From NCBI GenBank assembly GCA_024114885.1, contig CP099429.1, positions 62,001 through 126,000 of the forward strand: DNA of 64,000 nt, in the 5' to 3' direction. A program made the position numbers and the translations under genes. The notes beneath the pieces were generated by a model. The model had not been told where the DNA came from. It saw only the letters and a program-made list of their open reading frames with translations, and did not search any database. The stretch comes from Septoria linicola. Its lineage: Eukaryota; Ascomycota; Dothideomycetes; Mycosphaerellales; Mycosphaerellaceae. Shown piece after piece: positions 60,385 through 64,000 of this stretch. Position 1 is the stretch's first letter. Each line of letters starts with the position of its first letter.

Positions 60385-61137
60385 ATGGCTCGTCACCTTC
60401 CCATACTCCTGCTTGCCATTGCATCGGTCACACGAGCACTTCCATCGGTCGGCAGTTCTGCGGAGCTGAATGCAGCTGAGCAGCCTACAGAACAGCAGTT
60501 CCTCCAAGCCAAGCAAGTTGCAGAGGCGTACGAGCGCACTCACGATGCAAACAAGGTCGCTGAAGCCAGCATCGAGAATGCCGGTCCATTCGGCGGGCTT
60601 CTAGATGGCCTCATCCCTAACATCACCATCAACGGGGCGAAAGACGACGACGACGACAAGGACAAGGACAAGGACAAGGACAAAGGCAAATCCCCCTTCG
60701 ACTCGTGGCCTTACCCTCCGTTCCCTCCATATGGCAGGTAAGTCTCGACGGTGCATCTTTGTTGAAAACACCATCATGTCAGCTCACCCACCTAGACTTC
60801 CAAACTACGGGTACTATTGCTCTACCAACCCTTACGCCTATTACGGGCAATGTTTCGGCAACACATATGGACTCAAGTTCCTGGAAGGCAACACGGATTG
60901 CGGTGATCTCGGGGACTCGGACGATGAGGACACGCACGTTGGGCAAGTAGTTCCGCAATCCTGAAAGTCCGCGACTTGCGAATTAACGCTTCCAACAGCT
61001 TCATTGTCAACGAGAGTTTTGAAGAAGTCCAATACTGCGCGGTACATCCCAAAGCGACGATCACTTACCAGAAATGTGGACACAAGGGCTGTGCCGCTGC
61101 AGATGCTAATGGTGCATACGGCACATGTCTGTGCTAG
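60385..61137 (+). CDS. small secreted cysteine-rich protein, three exons
   Basis: Proposed exons are 60385-60737, 60796-60902 and 60968-61137, giving 209 residues. The start at 60385 (ACGATGGCT) gives MARHLPILLLAIASVTRALP, a good signal peptide; an in-frame ATG at 60328 would bury it. The mature N-terminal half is polar, with a D5 then (KD)n tract near residues 87-102. The C-terminal half holds eight cysteines (YYCST, QCFG, TDC, QYCAV, QKCGHKGC, GTCLC), an even number that suggests four disulfides. Intron 1 has GTAAGT...CCTAG and is certain in outline. Intron 2 (GTGATC...AAAG) is less sure, but is needed to join the Cys-rich last exon (VRDLRINASNSFIVNES...) in frame. No family recognised. Likely extracellular or wall-associated; an effector role is inference from size, Cys content and location near the RIP boundary. 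Confidence 0.7.
60643..60690 (+). repeat. GAC/AAG codon repeat in the secreted-protein gene
   Basis: Five GAC codons are followed by alternating AAG and GAC codons, encoding a strongly charged Asp-Lys tract. Such a repeat can vary in length between strains. It separates the N-terminal half from a Pro/Tyr-rich segment and the Cys-rich half. Confidence 0.9.
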
Positions 61138-61983
61138 TCGCACGCATTATGGTTAGATTGCGATCTCGCCTTGCTTCTTGGGAATGACTTTGCCGTCGGA
61201 TTTTCTTTGCCCCTGTCCGCTTGAGCCCGATGAACGTCGACCGAGATTGCAGTTCTGTTGGGCTATGCCACATTGTGGTCTCAGCCGCTTATTCTGCTAT
61301 GTGCTCATGCGAATGCAGATGCTGGCCGTGTCTGGGGCCTCTAGTAATTAGCCTCTTAGCTCCTGGAGTTCACTACTCTTAATGTAGCCCGTCAACAACT
61401 GCCTCAACCGCAGCTCCTATCCTCGAATCACAAGTTCCTTGTAATGACCGTCTCCCTCCCGAAGACAGCGTGTTTTGAGCCATTCAGAGCGCTTGTTCCC
61501 TGGTACAAGACACTGGCACCCGAGGTACAAGAAAGTCCCAAAGTGTGGCAGAGAGGTTGAGTCCCGACGACATATCGCCTTTCGAACACGTCGCCACGTT
61601 CGACTAGATAGTTCGCAACATCCTGTCGAGCTCCTGATGTGGAGAAACACAAGTAAGATCTGCATCACGTAATCGTAATGGTCCGTCCAAGCATGGCCCG
61701 CCGCTCGAAAAGCTCGATCTCGAGCTCTATATAACAATAGCTTGTGCATCTGTGGTCTGGCCTGGGTTTGGAATCATGCAGTCTCCGCGCCGTACGACGC
61801 CTTTGCCCGAGAACTCCTTGTAATGTCTTGAGTAGCCTGCCCGACCAGACCCGTATCGGCGCCTTTGAGAGCGCAATCTCGGAAACGCACACTCTCCGAG
61901 GTAAAAGTGTCCAGACAGTGCAAAGCGAATGAGCTCACAGTAGGGAATGCTAAGTTCGTTCTCTAAGCGCTCTGGTTCCTCTG
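61138..61983. other. intergenic, no supported gene
   Basis: This is the downstream region of the secreted-protein gene. Frames on the minus strand up to 110 codons (61417-61749) show no domain or codon pattern that I would trust. A TATATAA-like sequence (CTATATAACAATAG) occurs near 61726 without an obvious gene to serve. Confidence 0.45.
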
Positions 61984-62209
61984 TCAAGGCACTGACATAC
62001 CCAGCTCTTTCTCAGCGAACAAGATGTGATACTTGATCAAAGCATAGACCGCGAAACCAAGAACCATTTTCGTACTAGTTCCGATGAAGACGGAGAAAAG
62101 CGAGAAAGGGTATGTAACTCCTGAAACCTAGGCATTGACCTGTCCTGTGTTGTTCGCTAGTGCAGCAACTGTAAGATCATGCGATGGTGTGTGGCCCGAC
62201 TCAAATACT
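61984..62209 (-). pseudogene. membrane-protein C-terminal remnant or last exon
   Basis: Minus-strand codons 62127-61984 read YPFSLFSVFIGT, STKMVLGFAVYALIKYHILF and AEKELGMSVP then TGA, a hydrophobic segment with a polar tail that looks like the C-terminus of a membrane protein. The same frame continues upstream, across one TAG (62128-62130), as VFESGHTPSHDLTVAALANN. Two readings are possible. The TAG may be a nonsense mutation (CAG or TGG to TAG, possibly RIP leakage from the nearby transposon block). Or it may belong to a short intron ending in CCTAG or TTTCAG, with a donor such as GTATTT near 62209. I see no convincing upstream exons, so a truncated gene is favoured. Family not recognised. 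Confidence 0.35.
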
Positions 62210-62733
62210 TGAGCCAGCACCACAGATCTGTAGGAGGTTCGCATGCTGTAGTAGCTCTCCTCGGTGTTCTGCAGTCTGTCTTCGTGAAATCCATCCCACA
62301 GATGGCTCTGTCTGGCGTAACACAGTACACAGGACTGGCAAACAAGAAGGAGAAGGAGGAAGGCCCGCCTCGGCTCTGGCCGGAATCCTGCCAAGGGCGG
62401 CCTAGCTCCGCAGCTCGACCACGCATCGCCGCTTTGCTTCTCGCCATCGTCGACACGGCAAGGAGCTGTGAAGCTGCAGACAGGCAGACGATCGTACGGT
62501 GCTGGCACGGGAAGATGCGCACTCTATACTGTATGCCGAGCATCACGACGTTGCACCATAATTTCGCCGATACACCAGCCACTCAGCCTCAAATGAGTCC
62601 GACATCTGGAGAATAGTCTGTGAGCTGATGTATAGGGATTCCTGGAGAGCTGTAAGACTGGAGTAGATGACAAGCAATGCGGTGCAACAGCTGACTTTAC
62701 TCTTTATCATCGTTAAAAGGCTTAACAGACATC
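62210..62733. other. intergenic upstream of the molybdenum enzyme gene
   Basis: Overlapping frames of about 140 codons exist on both strands (62179-62616 plus, 62157-62582 minus), but neither resembles a protein family and each is the shadow of the other. The last 100 bases should include the promoter and leader of the gene at 62734. No clear TATA box. Confidence 0.45.
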
Positions 62734-63789
62734 ATGATAAGCCACGCTACTGAAGGTGGGACACATCTCGACAAAGAGGACGAACGTAATGCCTGCACTG
62801 GAATGGTACATGGCTTCCACATCCGTCATCCGTCTCCCGCACATACATTCATTAAATTCACCACCGAAGAGGAGGAGCTCTTCCAGACGATTCACCTGGG
62901 TAAACCCATCATCAACCATGATCTCTGGCGTCTCAGGATTCACGGACTCGTCGATCGGCCATATATTCTGACCTTGCCAGAACTGCAGGCACTTCCATCC
63001 ACTGACATCACATCATTCCATGAATGCTACGGAAGTCCTCTCAAAGCTCCGACGTCCAACGTCTGGCGCATCGGCAACGTCACCTGGACTGGTGTCCGGC
63101 TGAGCGAGCTCCTCATGCGAGCAGGCGCTAAGTCTCAAGCAGCTTACGTCTGGTCCGATGGGCTTGAGTGTGGCGAGTTCGGGGGTATCGCAGCAGATCG
63201 CTACCAGAAGGATCTCCCCATCGAAAAGGCAATGCGGTCTGAGGTTGTCGTGGCCTACAAGATGAACGGCCAATCACTTGGGCTGGAGAGAGGCGGACCA
63301 GTAAGACTCGTGGTGCCAGGCTGGTTTGGCACGAACAGCACCAAATGGTTGTGCTCACTACAGCCGAGAGAAGAGCGAAGCCCTGGGCCGTTCACCACGA
63401 CATTCTACAATGAACTTGTCCCAGGCGAAGAGGCAAGCGGTAGGATGAGGCCTGTTTGGGAGGTGGAACCCAACTCCATGATCGTATCGCCCAAAGATGG
63501 CGATGTTGTAACATGTATTGGAAGGATCAAGATCTGGGGCTGGGCGTGGAGCTGTCATGGCATTTCTGCTGTGGAAGTTAGTGGTGATGGCGGAGATCAT
63601 TGGGAGGTAGCCCGGCTGGCAGAAAGATCGCAGTTCGAGTGGCAGAGGTTCGAGATCGAACTGCAGCTTGCAAATGGCAACCATGTCTTGATGGCGAGGG
63701 CGAGGTCGAAAGACGATTTGCAGCAGCCGTTGGTAGAAAGGAGGAACCATGTCCATAGCGTGCATGTGGAGGTCAACCCAGCTCCATGA
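62734..63789 (+). CDS. molybdopterin-dependent oxidoreductase, sulfite oxidase family
   Basis: This is an intact, intronless 351-residue frame. Residues about 40-225 form the Mo-cofactor domain: WRLRIHGLVDRPYILTLPEL, then HECYGSPLKAP (Cys at the expected molybdenum-ligand place), WRIGNVTWTGVRLSELL, LPIEKAM...VVVAYKMNGQSL and GGPVRLVVPGWFGTNSTKWL. Residues about 245-348 form the Mo-co dimerisation domain: MIVSPKDGDVV, IWGWAWS, GISAVEVSGDGGDHWEVARL and NGNHVLMARARSKD. Sulfite oxidases oxidise sulfite to sulfate. This protein lacks a cytochrome b5 domain and any visible mitochondrial or secretory leader, so it resembles stand-alone, probably cytosolic or peroxisomal fungal members; no C-terminal SKL is present (ends NPAP). 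The residues after the Cys (YGSP) differ from the usual AGNRR, so the substrate may not be sulfite. The start is the first ATG in frame. Confidence 0.9.
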   Translation: MISHATEGGTHLDKEDERNACTGMVHGFHIRHPSPAHTFIKFTTEEEELFQTIHLGKPIINHDLWRLRIHGLVDRPYILTLPELQALPSTDITSFHECYGSPLKAPTSNVWRIGNVTWTGVRLSELLMRAGAKSQAAYVWSDGLECGEFGGIAADRYQKDLPIEKAMRSEVVVAYKMNGQSLGLERGGPVRLVVPGWFGTNSTKWLCSLQPREERSPGPFTTTFYNELVPGEEASGRMRPVWEVEPNSMIVSPKDGDVVTCIGRIKIWGWAWSCHGISAVEVSGDGGDHWEVARLAERSQFEWQRFEIELQLANGNHVLMARARSKDDLQQPLVERRNHVHSVHVEVNPAP

Positions 63790-64000
63790 CTGCCAGTTCG
63801 ATTCCAGCTGCCGGTTCTGTACTCGTCGTCAATCTTGCCACTGGCGTTTCTCATGGACTAGACTCAGCTATTGGTGTTTCTACCTGCCAAAGTCGTCCTC
63901 GATACCGCCAAGGCGCCTCTTTTGCTAGCTTGTTTGCGATCCTTCCTTCACAAGTTGTCATCACCTCGCGACATCGATCAGACACAAGCAGACACAGCAT
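63790..64000. other. 3' flank of the molybdenum enzyme gene
   Basis: This is the downstream flank to the window edge. No further gene or structured element is visible. Confidence 0.5.

Noticed and set aside
60126..60479. 117-codon frame overlapping the start of the secreted-protein gene
   Set aside because: It is out of frame with the signal peptide and Cys-rich exons and has no family resemblance.
61726..61740. TATA box near CTATATAACAATAG
   Set aside because: No gene with a credible start follows on either strand, so it is not listed as a promoter.
62157..62616. Frames of 141-145 codons on opposite strands
   Set aside because: They are mirror shadows of each other with no recognisable family. 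The only plausible part is the short membrane segment further left, listed separately.

Overview
The window looks like a chromosome segment of a filamentous ascomycete (Pezizomycotina) with a very active repeat-induced point mutation (RIP) system. Bases 1 to about 58,410 are AT-rich, nearly free of CA and TG dinucleotides, full of TA, and still contain many CG pairs. The first 849 bases hold no CA or TG at all. Every reading frame there is shattered by TAA/TAG stops and ATG is rare, so all of its genes are pseudogenes. From about 58,410 to the end, composition is ordinary and two credible genes appear. Class-level taxonomy cannot be read safely from this.

The RIP region is a nest of transposons that can be resolved to single-base boundaries. 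The host layer is Copia LTR-retrotransposon sequence on the minus strand (Copia-1). It is cut into pieces at 5909-6095, 19336-20160, 28389-30590, 30591-30724 and 56569-57694. Into it went two hAT DNA transposons in opposite orientation (hAT-1, <1-5908; hAT-2, 20161-28388, 8-bp target duplication ACTCTAAT). Two 13.2-kb Gypsy elements are also inserted, both minus (Gypsy-1, 6096-19335; Gypsy-2, 30725-56568). Gypsy-2 carries two further complete Copia elements in opposite orientation (Copia-2, 36958-43253, duplication AATAG; Copia-3, 47678-53974, duplication GGACC). Removing these leaves Gypsy-2 at 13,241 bp against 13,240 bp for Gypsy-1, which confirms the dissection.

The most unusual content is in the hAT element. 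At 8.2 kb it is long for the group. Beside its transposase it carries two tandem genes whose decayed translations read as histone H3 folds, one with two introns bearing intact GT-AG and branch-point signals, plus a further unrecognised gene. Both hAT copies carry both H3-like genes. A 20-base motif recurs through its introns and spacers. The Gypsy element is also oversized because of a roughly 950-codon third reading frame of unknown function after the integrase.

The gene-bearing right end holds a three-exon gene for a small secreted cysteine-rich protein with an Asp-Lys repeat (60385-61137), a short minus-strand membrane-protein remnant (61984-62209), and an intact molybdenum-cofactor oxidoreductase of the sulfite oxidase family (62734-63789). 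The secreted protein gene lies about 2 kb from the RIP boundary, a setting often seen for fungal effector genes. Reading-frame limits inside RIP-damaged elements are approximate; transposon ends, LTRs and target duplications are exact as read.
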